This document shows positions 26,394-34,942 of a DNA stretch of 64,000 bases, piece by piece. Each line of letters starts with the position of its first letter. Position 1 is the first letter of the stretch. The translations under genes were made by a program, and so were the position numbers. Source of the DNA: Telluria sp042683405 (GTDB lineage Bacteria; Pseudomonadota; Gammaproteobacteria; Burkholderiales; Burkholderiaceae_D); assembly GCF_042683405.1 (NCBI RefSeq), contig NZ_JBHUJS010000001.1, forward strand, positions 186,001 to 250,000. Direction: 5' to 3'. The notes under the pieces are model-generated. The model worked only from the letters and a program-made list of their open reading frames with translations. It did no database searches and was not told where the DNA came from.

Positions 26394-27026
26394 TTACGTG
26401 CGTTTGACGAAGAAGAGGGCGCCGCCCATCAGCATCAGCATGCCGCCGAAGAAGCGGTTCTGCGCCTTCATCGCGCGGGCGTCGCGGAAGAAGCGCTGCA
26501 TCGATTGGGCGAGATAGGCGTAGCCGTGCATGACGGTGACGTCGATGACGACCATGGTGACGCCGAGGATGGCCAGTTGCGGCATCAGCGGCCGGCTGTT
26601 GTCGATGAACTGGGGCAGCACGGCCACCATGAACAGGATGCCCTTGGGGTTGGTGGCGTTGGTCAGGAAGCCGGCCAGCACGCGCTTGCGCAGCGGCGGC
26701 ACTTGCGCGTGGACCGCGCCGTCCATCACCGGGCCGGCGCTGACACGGGCGCGCCACTGCGACAGGCCCAGGTAGATCAGGTACAGCGCGCCGATGGTCT
26801 TGACGGCCATGAAGGCGGTTTCGGAGGCGACCAGCAGGGAGCCGACGCCGGCGCCAGCCACCAGCAGCACCAGGACCAGGCCGATCTGCAGGCCCAGCAC
26901 GGTGCCGGACGCCTTGCGCACGCCATAGGCGAGGCCATGCGACATCGACAGCACGGCGCCGGAGCCGGGCGACAGGGCGATCACGATCGCGGCGATCGTG
27001 TACTGGATCCAGGTGGTGAAAGGCAT
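26394..27026 (-). CDS. LysE/RhtB family amino-acid exporter
   Basis: 210 residues from the ATG at 27026; the frame runs upstream to 27092 without a family match. Family landmarks are ALSPGSGAVLSMSHGLAYGVRKASGTVLGLQ near the N-terminus and GFLTNATNPKGILFMVAVLPQFI in the middle, with about six hydrophobic segments. It is an inner-membrane efflux carrier for amino acids or derivatives, substrate unspecified. The stop codon overlaps a GGGGACTGTCCC element. Confidence 0.92.
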   Translation of the reverse strand: MPFTTWIQYTIAAIVIALSPGSGAVLSMSHGLAYGVRKASGTVLGLQIGLVLVLLVAGAGVGSLLVASETAFMAVKTIGALYLIYLGLSQWRARVSAGPVMDGAVHAQVPPLRKRVLAGFLTNATNPKGILFMVAVLPQFIDNSRPLMPQLAILGVTMVVIDVTVMHGYAYLAQSMQRFFRDARAMKAQNRFFGGMLMLMGGALFFVKRT

Positions 27027-27120
27027 GTGGGGGGATGCGGAAGGTACTGCGGGGACTGCGGGAAACGACACGCCACCCGCGCCGCGCGCCAATGCTGGCG
27101 CGGCGCGCGTGGAGGAAGGC

Positions 27121-27405
27121 TTACTTCTTCTTTGGGTTGACCGCGGTCTTCAGCGTTGCGCCTGCCGAGAACTTAGGGGTCTTCGATGCGGCGATCTTGA
27201 TCGCTTCGCCGGTCGATGGGTTGCGGCCCTTGCGTGCTGCGCGCTTAGCGACGGAGAACGTACCGAAACCGGTGATGCCCACCGTGTCGCCCTTCTTCAG
27301 GCGCTCGGTGATGATGTCGATCAGGGTGTTCACTGCGCCGTTAGCGGCTGCGCCCGACATTTCGGTGCGCTTCGCAAATTCTGCAACCAGTTCGCCTTTT
27401 TTCAT
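27121..27405 (-). CDS. HU-family nucleoid DNA-binding protein
   Basis: 94 residues. MKKGELVAEFAKRTEMSGAAANGAVNTLIDIITERLKKGD, then VGITGFGTFSVAKRAARKGRNPSTGEAIKIAASKTPKFSAG, is the full HU/IHF fold, including the Arg/Pro-containing DNA-binding arm (GRNPSTGE). Homodimers bend and compact DNA. CGGAGGAAAGT lies just upstream as ribosome site. It ends in Lys-rich NPKKK. It could be either an HU-alpha or HU-beta paralogue. Confidence 0.95.
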   Translation of the reverse strand: MKKGELVAEFAKRTEMSGAAANGAVNTLIDIITERLKKGDTVGITGFGTFSVAKRAARKGRNPSTGEAIKIAASKTPKFSAGATLKTAVNPKKK

Positions 27406-27577
27406 ACTTTCCTCCGGGGTTAAAAGAGCGGGAAGATTAGCATAAATATTGCCGAGTGTAATAATTTCTGTGGGGGGTGGCCGCGAAAGTAGCCCCCGCT
27501 GTGACTGGCGTCACGCGGTTTCCATCAGTTTATTTACACCGCGGTTTCAGGCGATGCACCAGCTGGCGGCGCTGGAA

Positions 27578-27793
27578 TCAATCCGCGCCGGCTACCGCTT
27601 CGGCGCGCTGCATGGCAATGCGATGGCGCAGCGCGGCGTTAATCAGGGTCTGGTAGCCGGTGCCGCTTTGCTCGGACTCGGTACGGAATTGCGCCAGCAC
27701 CTCGTCGTCCAGGTAGATGGTGATGCGGGTCTTGCGCTTGGGCGGACGCGATGGACGCACCGGTGCGGCAACGAAAGTTTGTTCGGTATTCAT
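27578..27793 (-). CDS. BrnA/CopG-like putative antitoxin, apparently solitary
   Basis: 71 residues, with GGAGGAA upstream of the ATG. The core KTRITIYLDDEVLAQFRTESEQSGTGYQTLINAALRHRI matches the ribbon-helix-helix region of BrnA-type antitoxins (beta strand TRITIYLD, then two helices with GYQTLINAALR). BrnA normally pairs with an upstream BrnT toxin; none is visible in 27794-28115 or below the gene. It may be an orphan regulator or the remnant of a toxin-antitoxin pair. Confidence 0.75.
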   Translation of the reverse strand: MNTEQTFVAAPVRPSRPPKRKTRITIYLDDEVLAQFRTESEQSGTGYQTLINAALRHRIAMQRAEAVAGAD

Positions 27794-28115
27794 GAGTCTT
27801 CCTCCATGCTACGTCGATGGTCTGCCGAGCGGGCCGGGACTGGCCATGACCGGTTGGACACCGGCGCCACTGCAGGGTTCCGCAAGCGCCCGTGGCGGCA
27901 GCGAAACGACATGGTGGACTATACGTATAAGTTTTCGTTTCGACGGCAGCAAAGCGACGAGATGCAGATTTCGGTGACTGAACTGCAAAAAAGGCGCCTG
28001 GTCAGCAGTCCCGACCGCTGGGACCGGTTTTGTTAAGATGGCCATACTTTCGTGCCCTGCCGCGCCGTCCCATCGAAGGCCGGCAGGGATACTTTGATCA
28101 TTTGGAGCGGAAAAC

Positions 28116-29039
28116 ATGGCAGGCAGCTTGCTGGCACTACTCGACGATATCGCGACCATCCTTGACGACGTAGCTGTCATGAGCAAGGTGGCGGCCAAGA
28201 AGACCGCCGGCGTGCTGGGCGACGACCTCGCGCTCAACGCCCAGCAGGTGTCCGGCGTGTCGGCCGACCGCGAACTGCCGGTCGTGTGGGCGGTGGCGCT
28301 TGGGTCCCTGCTGAACAAGGCGATCCTGGTGCCGGCCGCGCTGGCGATCAGTTCCTTCGCGCCATGGGCGGTGACGCCGCTCCTGATGGTCGGCGGCTCC
28401 TTCCTGTGCTACGAGGGCTTCCACAAGGTCGCGCACAAATTCCTGCACTCGAAAGAGGAAGAGGAACGGCACCACCGCGAACTGCTCGAAGCCAACCGCG
28501 ACACGGAGCACGACATCGTCGCGCTGGAAAAGGAAAAGGTCAAAGGGGCGATCCGCACCGACTTCATCCTGTCGGCGGAGATCATCGTGATCTCGCTGGG
28601 CACGGTGACGGGCGAGCCGTTCATGAAGCAGCTCGGCGTGCTGATCGCGATCTCGCTGCTGATGACGGTGGGTGTGTACGGCTTCGTGGCCGGCATCGTC
28701 AAGCTGGACGACCTGGGGCTCTACCTGAGCAGGAAGGCCGGCAGCGGCGCGCAGGCGGTCGGGCGGGGCCTGCTGGTCGCCGCACCGAAGCTGATGAAGC
28801 TGCTGACCGTGGTGGGCACGGCGGCGATGTTCATGGTGGGCGGGAATATCGTGCTGCACGGGCTGCCGGCGGGGCATGTGGTCACCGACTGGATCGGCGA
28901 GCGCACGGGCCCGGTGACGGGGTTCCTGGCGACGACGCTGGCCGATGCCATCGTGGGCATCATCGTGGGCGCGCTGGTGGTGGCCGCCGTCACCATCGGC
29001 AAGCGCATGTTCGGCCGCAAGGACGCCGCCGCGCACTAG
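28116..29039 (+). CDS. DUF808 family inner-membrane protein (YedI-like)
   Basis: 307 residues. The N-terminus MAGSLLALLDDIATILDDVAVMSKVAAKKTAGVLGDDLALNA is the hallmark of DUF808/YedI. About six to seven hydrophobic segments follow, with a charged stretch (HSKEEEERHHRELLEANRDTEHD) facing the cytoplasm. Function is unknown. TTTGGAGCGG precedes the start. It converges with the TfoX-like gene, leaving a 6-bp gap. Confidence 0.92.
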   Translation: MAGSLLALLDDIATILDDVAVMSKVAAKKTAGVLGDDLALNAQQVSGVSADRELPVVWAVALGSLLNKAILVPAALAISSFAPWAVTPLLMVGGSFLCYEGFHKVAHKFLHSKEEEERHHRELLEANRDTEHDIVALEKEKVKGAIRTDFILSAEIIVISLGTVTGEPFMKQLGVLIAISLLMTVGVYGFVAGIVKLDDLGLYLSRKAGSGAQAVGRGLLVAAPKLMKLLTVVGTAAMFMVGGNIVLHGLPAGHVVTDWIGERTGPVTGFLATTLADAIVGIIVGALVVAAVTIGKRMFGRKDAAAH

Positions 29040-29045
29040 CTCCGA

Positions 29046-29384
29046 CTATTTCGACGGTTTTTTCGGTTTTTTGGGCGCGGGCTGCGGCAGCTCGCGCGCC
29101 GTGATCCGCACCAGCTGCGCCAGCCACGCTCGGTCTTCCAGCTGCTCCCCATCCATCAGGAACCAGGTCTTCGCCTGCGGAAAGGGCTGGACTTCGACCG
29201 GCGTGCCGATGTAGGTCCGCCCGCCCGGCGTGGGCTTGATGAACAGCTGGTCGTCGCACACGACGGCGACCATCTTCCCTTCGAAATACAGGCCATATTC
29301 GCCAAACATCTTGCGCGCGGTGACAGGGCCGGCTTGCGAGAGCTGGTCCAGCATGAAGTCGGCCGTGGATTGGCTCGATCCCAT
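29046..29384 (-). CDS. TfoX N-terminal domain protein
   Basis: 112 residues from the ATG at 29384; the longer frame to 29753 overlaps the histidine kinase and is a shadow. FMLDQLSQAGPVTARKMFGEYGLYFEGKMVAVVCDDQLFIKPT is the Sxy/TfoX N-terminal domain; the C-terminal TfoX domain is absent. A Lys/Pro-rich tail ends the protein (APKKPKKPSK). Stand-alone TfoX-N proteins are common and are not proven competence regulators. The 127 bp upstream hold a degenerate GGGGACAGT...GCCCC hairpin. Confidence 0.88.
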   Translation of the reverse strand: MGSSQSTADFMLDQLSQAGPVTARKMFGEYGLYFEGKMVAVVCDDQLFIKPTPGGRTYIGTPVEVQPFPQAKTWFLMDGEQLEDRAWLAQLVRITARELPQPAPKKPKKPSK

Positions 29385-29511
29385 TGTGAGTTCCCCGGTG
29401 GCTGCGGCACGTGCCGCGAGCGCCAGCATACCGCATGGGGACGGGCCGCCGGCCCTTGCATCGCTTTGCAGGGAGAGCCCGGGGACAGTGATCAGCCAGG
29501 GAGCGTGCCCC

Positions 29512-30774
29512 CTAGGCCCTGGCAAGCGGGAGGGTGACGCGGAAGCACGACCCGCCGCCGTCACGCGGCAGGCACTGCGCCTCGCCGCCATGCCGCTGCG
29601 CGATCTGGCGCACCAGCGCCAGCCCCAGCCCGACCCCGCCTTCGCGCTCGGAGGCACCCGGCAGGCGATAGAAGGCTGTGAAGATGCGTTCGCGCTCCTC
29701 CACCGGCACGCCGGGCCCACGGTCGCACACATCGAGCTGCACGCGGCCCGCATCGGCGCCCAGCGTCACCGTGACGGGCGCCCCTCCGCCATAGCGCTTC
29801 GCGTTCTCCAGCAGGTTGCGCACCATGCGGCGCAGCAGGCGCGCATCGCCATCCACCAGCGCGGGCACGGCCTCCAGCGCCGCGCCGGCACGCTCGCATT
29901 CGTCCGACACAATGGCAGACAGGTCGAGCTTTTCCGTGCGCAGCGCTTCCCCGGCCGGCGCATCGAGGCGGCTCGCCAGCAGCACTTCGTCGATCAGCTG
30001 GTCGAGCTCTCCGATGTTGCGCACCAGTTCCTCGCGCAGTGCCGGCGATGCTTCGCCCTGCATCAGCTCCACCGCCATGCGGATGCGCGCCAGCGGCGAG
30101 CGCAACTCGTGCGACGCATTGGCGAGCAGAGTCTTCTGCGAACCGACCAGCGATTCGATATGGTCCGCCGCTTCGTTGAAGCTCGTCGCGAGGCTCGCCA
30201 CCTCGTCGTGCCCTTCGACCGGCACGCGTACGGACAGGTCGCCCTGTCCCCACGACTGCACGCTGCCCTGCAGGCGTTCGAGGCGGCGCGTAATCCGGCG
30301 CACCATCGGGTAGGCCGCGAACGCCACGATCACCGCGGTCAGCAGCAGGACCGGCAGCAGGGCGTGCGGCATCCGGCGTGCCTGCGGCCGGCGGATCAGC
30401 AGCCAGCGGCCGTCATCGAGCTTGAGCGCGTAGACGTTGCGGCTGCCCTTCATCGGCCCGGTCTCCTCCTGGCGCGGATGGAGGGCAGGGAGCTCGCGGC
30501 CGACCGATGCGATCAGCTCGCGGTCCGCGCTGTACAGCGCCAGCGGCCCACGCCGGCGCTCGCGCCAGCGCAGCAGCGCGGCGCGCTGGTCGGCCACGGC
30601 CGCATCGGGCGGCGGCAGCGCCTGTTCCGCCACTTGCGCCATCGCGTCCGCAGCCTGGCGCTCGCCGGGACTGATCCACATCTGCACGCCGGTGAACACC
30701 GCGGCAGCGGCCAGCAGCGACGCGAGCAGGGTGAGGAAGATGCGCAGGTACAGGCGCGGCGGGCCTTTACGCAT
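29512..30774 (-). CDS. Sensor histidine kinase
   Basis: 420 residues. TM1 is at about 10-32; the periplasmic sensor at about 33-136 is short and Arg-rich. TM2 is at about 137-157, HAMP at 158-210, and the HisKA domain has H222 in ANASHELRSPLARIRMAVELM. The ATPase domain has NLLENAKRYGG, CDRGPGVPVEERERIF and GGVGLGLALVRQIAQRHGG. The order matches RstB/CpxA-type kinases. It overlaps the response-regulator gene by 8 nt. The stimulus is unknown. Confidence 0.93.
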   Translation of the reverse strand: MRKGPPRLYLRIFLTLLASLLAAAAVFTGVQMWISPGERQAADAMAQVAEQALPPPDAAVADQRAALLRWRERRRGPLALYSADRELIASVGRELPALHPRQEETGPMKGSRNVYALKLDDGRWLLIRRPQARRMPHALLPVLLLTAVIVAFAAYPMVRRITRRLERLQGSVQSWGQGDLSVRVPVEGHDEVASLATSFNEAADHIESLVGSQKTLLANASHELRSPLARIRMAVELMQGEASPALREELVRNIGELDQLIDEVLLASRLDAPAGEALRTEKLDLSAIVSDECERAGAALEAVPALVDGDARLLRRMVRNLLENAKRYGGGAPVTVTLGADAGRVQLDVCDRGPGVPVEERERIFTAFYRLPGASEREGGVGLGLALVRQIAQRHGGEAQCLPRDGGGSCFRVTLPLARA

Positions 30775-31489
30775 CCTGTACCTTTGCGAACATGTAGCCG
30801 GCGCCGCGCACGGTCACGATGCGTTGCGGCTGTTTGGGGTCGTCTTCGATGGCGGCGCGCAACCGGCCCACGTGGACGTCGATCGAGCGGTCGAGCGGGT
30901 CGCCCGCCTCGCCGCGCACCGCGTCCATCAGCTGCTCGCGCGAGAGCACGCGGCCGGCGCGCTCCGCCATCGCCATCAGCAGGTCGAACTGGTAGGCGGT
31001 AAGCGGGCGCTCCTGCCCGTCCACGCGCACCAGCCGCGCCGCAGGGTCGATCTCCAGCCGGCCGAAGCGAAGCCTGGGCACGTCGGACGACAGCGGCTCA
31101 GGCAAGGCAGGGCGCCGCAGCACGGCGCGCAGGCGCGCCAGCAGTTCGCGGGGTTCGAATGGCTTGGGCAGGTAGTCGTCGGCGCCCATCTCGAGGCCGA
31201 CGATGCGGTCGAACGGATCGCCTTTTGCCGTCAGCATCACGATCGGGACCGACGAGAGCGGCGAATCGATGGCGCGGATGCGGCTGCACACTTCCAGGCC
31301 GCTGCCGTCGGGGAGCATCAGGTCCAGCAGCACCAGCGCGTAGTGGCCGGGCTGCGAGTCGTTCAGCCGGGACAGGCCGGATGCCGCCGTCAGGGCCTGC
31401 TCCACCTCGTACCCATTCTGGCCCAGATAAGACGCGACCATTCCGCCGAGGCGCTGGTCGTCTTCGATCATCAGGATGCGCTGGGTCAT
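30767..31489 (-). CDS. OmpR/PhoB-type response regulator
   Basis: 240 residues. The receiver has the acidic pair at 10-11 (IEDD), phosphoacceptor D56 in LLDLMLPDGSG and the conserved lysine in DDYLPKPFEP. The C-terminal winged helix includes LTAYQFDLLMAMAERAGRVLSREQLMDAVRG and IVTVRGAGYMF. It partners the kinase encoded immediately downstream with an 8-nt overlap. An RTX gene lies upstream on the same strand with a 102-bp gap, but nothing shows that it is a target. Confidence 0.94.
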   Translation of the reverse strand: MTQRILMIEDDQRLGGMVASYLGQNGYEVEQALTAASGLSRLNDSQPGHYALVLLDLMLPDGSGLEVCSRIRAIDSPLSSVPIVMLTAKGDPFDRIVGLEMGADDYLPKPFEPRELLARLRAVLRRPALPEPLSSDVPRLRFGRLEIDPAARLVRVDGQERPLTAYQFDLLMAMAERAGRVLSREQLMDAVRGEAGDPLDRSIDVHVGRLRAAIEDDPKQPQRIVTVRGAGYMFAKVQDA

Positions 31490-31591
31490 GGTGGTCCCTA
31501 CCGTTAGTCACCCCTCCATGCTACCAGCCCAGCATTAACGTCCTGTAGCCAGTTCGTAAAGTTTTGTAATCCGGCTTTCGACATCAGCGGA

Positions 31592-34000
31592 TCAGGAATA
31601 CGGGTCGTACTCGAAGCCGCTGCCGATGACGGCCGCCACCGCGCCGATGTTCTCGGCGCTTTCGCTAAAGCCTGCCAGTACTGATGCCGCCGTAGTGCGT
31701 CCCTCGTCCAGCGCCGCGGTCCAGAATGCCACGCCGGCTTCGTCCGGCTGCCGGTGCAGCGCGTTGACGTAGAACAGCCGAACGAGGGCTTCGTTTGTCG
31801 GGGCGCCGCCGTACAGCGACTTGAACTCGGGCGAGGTCATGAAGGAGTTCGCCATCGTTTCCAGGCTGATCCCGCGATCGCCCATCTCGATCCAGAAACC
31901 GACGCCCACCAGATCAGGCGTGCGGTTGAAGGCGGCCTGGTACAGGCGGTAGACCTGGCCGCCGACGCCAGCCATGTCGAGTGCGATTGCATGATCGGAG
32001 AACACCAGGCGCTCGATGCCCTGCAGCGTGTCGGTGTCTCCGCCAGTCAGCGCAGCGACCGTCGAGACGGTGTCCGCGCCGCTGCCGGCATGCGTGATGG
32101 CGTAGGCAGCAATGGCGCCATCGAAGCGCGCGATGTCGTGTCCCAGTCCACCGATGAGTTTGTCCGAACCGGCGCCGCCATCGATGGTGTCGTTGCCGCT
32201 GCCGCCAGTCAGGGTGTCGTTGCCGCCCAGTCCGCGGATGTAATAGGGCGCATCCGTCACGCTAATGGCCTCGGCGGAGTCCGTCCCGTACCAGACATTG
32301 GCTGGCTGGTAGCCGGCCGGATAGGCGCCCTGGGTGAAGTTGGCCGGAACCAGGTTGGTCGCCGTCACACCGGCCAGCGTGGCAATGGTCTTGAACTGCT
32401 GGGCAGTACCGGCGGCGCCATCGGCGTCGTACTGCAGCAGCGTGTCCGCGCCCTGCTGGACGATCCGCAGATAGCCCGGCGCGCCGAACGGATTCGTGCC
32501 GCTGGCGCCAAAGTTCAGGCCGAACACATCCAGGATGTCGCCTCCGGCGCCCGCTGCAAAGTCCGTGATCACCAGGCCGCCGCTGAACTGGAGGAAGTAA
32601 TAGGTGTCCTGCCCCTCTCCACCGGTCGCGCGGATGACCGTCTTGCCGGTACCAAACAGGCTGAAGCGGTCGTTGCCGATGCCGCCGTCGGCTGTGAGGG
32701 TGTAGCTGCCGCTGCCGGTGGAAAGGTCGATGGTGTCGTCGCCCGCGCCGCCGAAGATCGTATCCGCACTGTTGCCGGACGTCAGCGTGTCGTTCCCGTC
32801 GCCGCCCTCGAGCCTGCTCTTGCTGCCGAGTCCGGATAGCAGGCGGTCGTTGCCCAGGCCGCCGAGCAGCACACTGGCGCCGCCCGTATCGGTCAGCGTG
32901 TCGTTGCCGTCTCCACCGTCCAGCGTATCGTTGCCCAGGCCGCCCTGCAGGCTGTCGTTGCCGGCGCCACCGTACAATTTGTCATAGCCGTCCCCACCGA
33001 CGAGCGTATCGTCCCCCTCCGCGCCGAACAGGGTATCGTCGCCGAATTCGCCGGACAGGTAGTCCCAGCCCGCGCCGCCGTCCATGCTGTCGTTGCCGGT
33101 GCCGCCGACCAGCACGTCGTCGCCGCCGAGGCCCCTGATGGTGTCGTCGTTGTTTCCGCCCGTGATGCCATCGCCGAGCTCGGTGCCGGTCAGGTTCGCG
33201 CCGGTCATGGAACCATGCGGATCGTAGCCGCCGCTGATGTGCTGCGCGCCGAGGTCGGCCAGGTTCACGTTGGTCAGCGTGAGCAGGGGACGGAACGTAT
33301 GCGCATTCCCTGCCGCGCCATCGGCGTCATAAAGGATCTGCACGTTGGCGCCCGACTGCACGGCGCGCAGGTAGCCGGCGCGGCCGAACGGATTGCCCAG
33401 CGTCGCCTCCATGCCCCAGCCGTGGATGGCGATCGTCTCACCTTCGGTCAGGGAAAAATCGGTGATCGTGATCGCGTTGTCGGCGCCGGGAAGCGCGCTG
33501 ACGGTAAATGTATCCACGCCTGCGCCGCCACGGACGTTGGCGTTGAGGCCGCCGCCCTGGGCGCTGATGTAGAGCTGGTCCGCACCGGCCCCGCCGTCGA
33601 TCGTGAATGCGGAACGCAAGTGGTCGCTGCCATGCACGCTGATCACATCGTTACCGATACCGCCAATCAGCGTCGCGGGTCCCCAATAGCTGGTCAGCGC
33701 GTCGTCTCCGTCGCCGCCGTCGAGCAGGCTGGTCGAGCCTGTCGTTTCGAGGTAATCGTCGCCGGCGCCGCCCAGCAGGGTGTCTTCGCCGATGCCGTCC
33801 ACCAGGCGGTCGTTGCCTGCTCCGCCATCGAGGTAGTCGTCACCTCCCTGTCCGCTCAGATCGTCGTTGCCATCGCCGCCGAACAGCCGGTCATTACCTT
33901 CCAGGCCAGTGATGGTGTCATTTCCACCCATGCCGTGGATGGTGTCCGGTTCCTGTGTGCCGAAGAGCTGTTCCGCTGCTGCTGTGCCATCGATCTGCAT
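31592..34000 (-). CDS. RTX-type calcium-binding protein with C-terminal DUF4214 (paralogue 1)
   Basis: 802 residues with no signal peptide. Blocks of GGxGxD nonapeptide repeats (about 20-115, 275-430, 590-625) would form calcium-bound beta-rolls. Between them stand two copies of a module of about 70 residues with the pattern ITDF, NPFG, GYLR, Q-x-GA and D-x-DG-x-x-G (about 185-255 and 480-550). The C-terminus (about 678-785) is DUF4214: GQVYRLYQAAFNRTPD, FWIEMGDRG, SPEFKSLYG, LVRLFYVNALHRQPDE. Such proteins are usually exported by type I secretion; no transporter is nearby. A surface or matrix role is inferred. Confidence 0.88.
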   Translation of the reverse strand: MQIDGTAAAEQLFGTQEPDTIHGMGGNDTITGLEGNDRLFGGDGNDDLSGQGGDDYLDGGAGNDRLVDGIGEDTLLGGAGDDYLETTGSTSLLDGGDGDDALTSYWGPATLIGGIGNDVISVHGSDHLRSAFTIDGGAGADQLYISAQGGGLNANVRGGAGVDTFTVSALPGADNAITITDFSLTEGETIAIHGWGMEATLGNPFGRAGYLRAVQSGANVQILYDADGAAGNAHTFRPLLTLTNVNLADLGAQHISGGYDPHGSMTGANLTGTELGDGITGGNNDDTIRGLGGDDVLVGGTGNDSMDGGAGWDYLSGEFGDDTLFGAEGDDTLVGGDGYDKLYGGAGNDSLQGGLGNDTLDGGDGNDTLTDTGGASVLLGGLGNDRLLSGLGSKSRLEGGDGNDTLTSGNSADTIFGGAGDDTIDLSTGSGSYTLTADGGIGNDRFSLFGTGKTVIRATGGEGQDTYYFLQFSGGLVITDFAAGAGGDILDVFGLNFGASGTNPFGAPGYLRIVQQGADTLLQYDADGAAGTAQQFKTIATLAGVTATNLVPANFTQGAYPAGYQPANVWYGTDSAEAISVTDAPYYIRGLGGNDTLTGGSGNDTIDGGAGSDKLIGGLGHDIARFDGAIAAYAITHAGSGADTVSTVAALTGGDTDTLQGIERLVFSDHAIALDMAGVGGQVYRLYQAAFNRTPDLVGVGFWIEMGDRGISLETMANSFMTSPEFKSLYGGAPTNEALVRLFYVNALHRQPDEAGVAFWTAALDEGRTTAASVLAGFSESAENIGAVAAVIGSGFEYDPYS

Positions 34001-34321
34001 CGTCCGCCTTAATCGTCTGAATTGAAATAAATTTTTGTCGTTTGAACAATATTTATCATTTCAACACAGAAGGCACATCTGGGACGCACGGCAGACTCGG
34101 CTGTAATGGACCGGGACTCGCCATCCCCTGCCGCCCAGCCCCGTTCCGCTCTAGCCTTGAGCGAACCTTTTAACGCTGAGCGAGCGCATAGGCCAGCGAC
34201 GATTCCATGGCGCGGTCACTAGCGCACTTGATAGTTCCACAGTGTAGCTTTGCCGGAACCGATCCCCGTCGCCATATGCCGGAACTGCCCCCGTCCCGTA
34301 TGCTTTTTCACAGCAGGCATG
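34001..34321. other. Gene-free interval upstream of RTX paralogue 1
   Basis: No supportable coding region. The part nearest the RTX start (34020-34075) is markedly AT-rich (TTGAACAATATTTATCATTTC) and probably holds its promoter on the minus strand, but I could not fix a convincing -35/-10 pair. Short frames over 34207-34455 are not credible. Confidence 0.5.
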
Positions 34322-34672
34322 TCAAACATCTGTCTTCTGAGAAGCCTTTCGCACGTAGTTTTTCGTGGGCGTCCAACGTTGTGTGTGTAACGCGTACCAA
34401 AATGAAAACGCAAATAAACCTGCCGGAATCGCTACGCGGATCCAGAAAGGGATAGGGAGGAAAAGTCCCCAAGTGATAGATAAGGAAAAGATAAAACCAA
34501 GGAAGCCGCTCGCAACGGGGTGAAAAGTACGGTACGCCTTATACCTTAAGCCACAAGTTTTACACGATATCCTGAAGAGACGGTATTGGGGCAGTATCTC
34601 GCCGCATCTGACGCACTTCACATCTGTCTCCTGCCGTTGGTCATTGATAAAAGCGAACGTCGACCGCTTCAC
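34322..34672 (-). CDS. Small zinc-ribbon membrane protein, hypothetical
   Basis: 116 residues, start GTG with GAGGG 6 nt upstream. A zinc ribbon is evident: CVRCG and, 12 residues later, CKTCGLRYKAY. Two hydrophobic segments follow (about 53-70 GFLGFIFSLSITWGLFLP and 74-92). The predicted layout is a cytoplasmic metal-binding head with two membrane helices. GC content is lower than in the RTX genes on either side. No known family was recognised. About 270 bp upstream (34673-34942) appear non-coding. Confidence 0.6.
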   Translation of the reverse strand: MKRSTFAFINDQRQETDVKCVRCGEILPQYRLFRISCKTCGLRYKAYRTFHPVASGFLGFIFSLSITWGLFLPIPFWIRVAIPAGLFAFSFWYALHTQRWTPTKNYVRKASQKTDV

Positions 34673-34942
34673 CGCGAGCCCTCGTTACTTGCTCAATCCC
34701 GCCGTCCACCCTCATTTCGCATTCTCCAATACGGGGCCGGGTCAGTTCCGGCAAAGCGACAAAATCGAGCTTCTACCCCTGTGCTCGCCTGTAGCGCGGA
34801 GAGAGCGCACACGCGCGCCAACTGGGTTGTCAGGCCCACGACCGTTAGTGCCCTTGGGGTTTGATAAAGAAATGAAGGTCAGCTAGTAACTGCCCCCCTC
34901 GCGCCCGCTTCTCGTTCCCAGTCAAACCGCACTAACTACTAG

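Noticed and set aside
27809..28318. 169-codon minus-strand frame as a BrnT toxin partner of the BrnA-like gene
   Set aside because: It is Ser/Thr/Pro-rich, overlaps the DUF808 gene and lacks any BrnT motif.
34207..34455. 82-codon plus-strand frame upstream of RTX paralogue 1
   Set aside because: It overlaps the better-supported zinc-ribbon gene on the other strand and has no domain or ribosome site.
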